Assembly (NCBI RefSeq): GCF_003151075.1
Contig: NZ_CP029482.1
Location: 1,302,001-1,366,000 of the forward strand
Direction: 5' to 3'
DNA length: 64,000 nucleotides
From: Pseudomonas sp. 31-12
Lineage (GTDB): Bacteria > Pseudomonadota > Gammaproteobacteria > Pseudomonadales > Pseudomonadaceae
Under the pieces are notes generated by a model, which was not told the origin of the DNA, ran no database searches, and saw nothing but the letters and a program-made list of their open reading frames with translations. Both the position numbers and the translations under genes were made by a program. Shown piece by piece: positions 63,643 through 64,000 of this stretch (positions are counted from its first letter, which is position 1; every line of letters begins with the position of its first letter).

Positions 63643-64000
63643 TTAACTTTGATACTGACTGAGCAACCGTTCCATCCGCGCATCCAGCCGGCGCTTGATC
63701 TCGGTTTCGATGTGCGGGGCGAAGTCGTCGATTACGTCTTGCATGATCAACAGCGCGGCAGCGCGCAGTTCGCTATCGAGGTGCAGCAAGGCGTCAGGGC
63801 CTTTGCTGGCCGCCGGCGCCGTTTGCGCGGCAGGGGCGGGCGGTGTCGGTTCGACGGTCTGCGGCGCGCCGCCGACTGAATCGAACAACATTGGAATCTG
63901 TTCCTGGTCACCGTCATTGACCGTGTCGGTCAGCAGTGGCGGTTGCAGGTTGTCATCGCCGAGCAGTTGGCGGATCGACTCGAGGTCGTCCAGCAGGTGC
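63643..64000 (-). CDS. Partial hypothetical protein, holC/valS neighbour
   Basis: The last 118 residues or so of a gene that continues past the right edge. The open frame reads LLDDLESIRQLLGDDNLQPP then LLTDTVNDGDQEQIPMLFDS, a Pro/Ala-rich linker, and a C-terminal helical part (LRAAALLIMQDVIDDFAPHI, ETEIKRRLDARMERLLSQYQ). In Pseudomonas a small unannotated gene with this kind of ending lies between valS and holC; the identity is inferred from that place. The ATG at 63891 is internal, not the start. Confidence 0.75.
   Translation of the reverse strand, partial: HLLDDLESIRQLLGDDNLQPPLLTDTVNDGDQEQIPMLFDSVGGAPQTVEPTPPAPAAQTAPAASKGPDALLHLDSELRAAALLIMQDVIDDFAPHIETEIKRRLDARMERLLSQYQS

Overview
The window reads as a chromosomal segment of a Pseudomonas from the P. 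fluorescens group. The evidence is the complete alginate operon in the canonical order, the dauBAR D-arginine genes, the moaCDE, rhlB, yejK-hupN and valS gene neighbourhoods, and many copies of the two palindromic REP families typical of these genomes (GTGGGAGCGGGCTTGC and GTGGCGAGGGAGCTTGC types). Coding density is high and most of the DNA is GC-rich. AT-rich DNA is confined to the region upstream of algD, the small secreted-protein genes near 57.5-58.5 and 63 kb, and the 3' end of the Tc-toxin gene. No tRNA, rRNA, CRISPR array, insertion sequence or prophage was recognised.

Layout. 1-1.6 kb: a partial SnoaL-like gene, a short-chain dehydrogenase and a small membrane protein. 1.7-4.5 kb: an orphan TccC-type RHS toxin gene. 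4.6-21.2 kb (minus strand): the twelve-gene alginate operon algD-8-44-K-E-G-X-L-I-J-F-A, with three REP doublets lodged in it, one of them inside the 5' coding part of algK. 21.2-22.0 kb: a long AT-rich, gene-free region upstream of algD. 22-27.3 kb: yaaA, a polysaccharide deacetylase, a PIN/PhoH protein and moaCDE. 27.6-31.5 kb: an arginine-type binding protein plus dauR, dauA and dauB, with two matching operator-like dyads. 31.6-33.8 kb: rhlB and an esterase. 34.3-38.5 kb: the aapJQMP amino-acid ABC transporter behind a sigma-54 promoter candidate. 38.5-42.4 kb: a cytoplasmic subtilisin-like protease, a GntR/FadR regulator and an MFS exporter.

42.4-52.1 kb: a nine-gene chaperone-usher fimbrial locus made of DUF1120 subunits (four intact pilins plus a fifth with a frameshift, another at the end, a two-part tip-like protein, chaperone and usher), read divergently from an orphan LuxR-type response regulator. 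52.2-57.4 kb: housekeeping and stress genes (NTF2-like, GIY-YIG, GST, glutaredoxin, yejK, hupN, rlmF). 57.5-63.6 kb: valS flanked by small secreted proteins and a decayed RHS toxin gene.

The most unusual signal is a 16-bp interrupted palindrome, CTGT-N8-ACAG with a shared TCTGACAG right half in three of the four copies. It occurs 57-112 bp upstream of the TccC-type gene at 1.7 kb, of two related small secreted-protein genes (57.7 and 63.1 kb), and of a truncated copy of one of them next to the RHS remnant. This ties loci almost 60 kb apart into one candidate regulon. The second notable system is the DUF1120 fimbrial locus, which shows recent tandem duplication, mosaic exchange and a homopolymer frameshift in one subunit.
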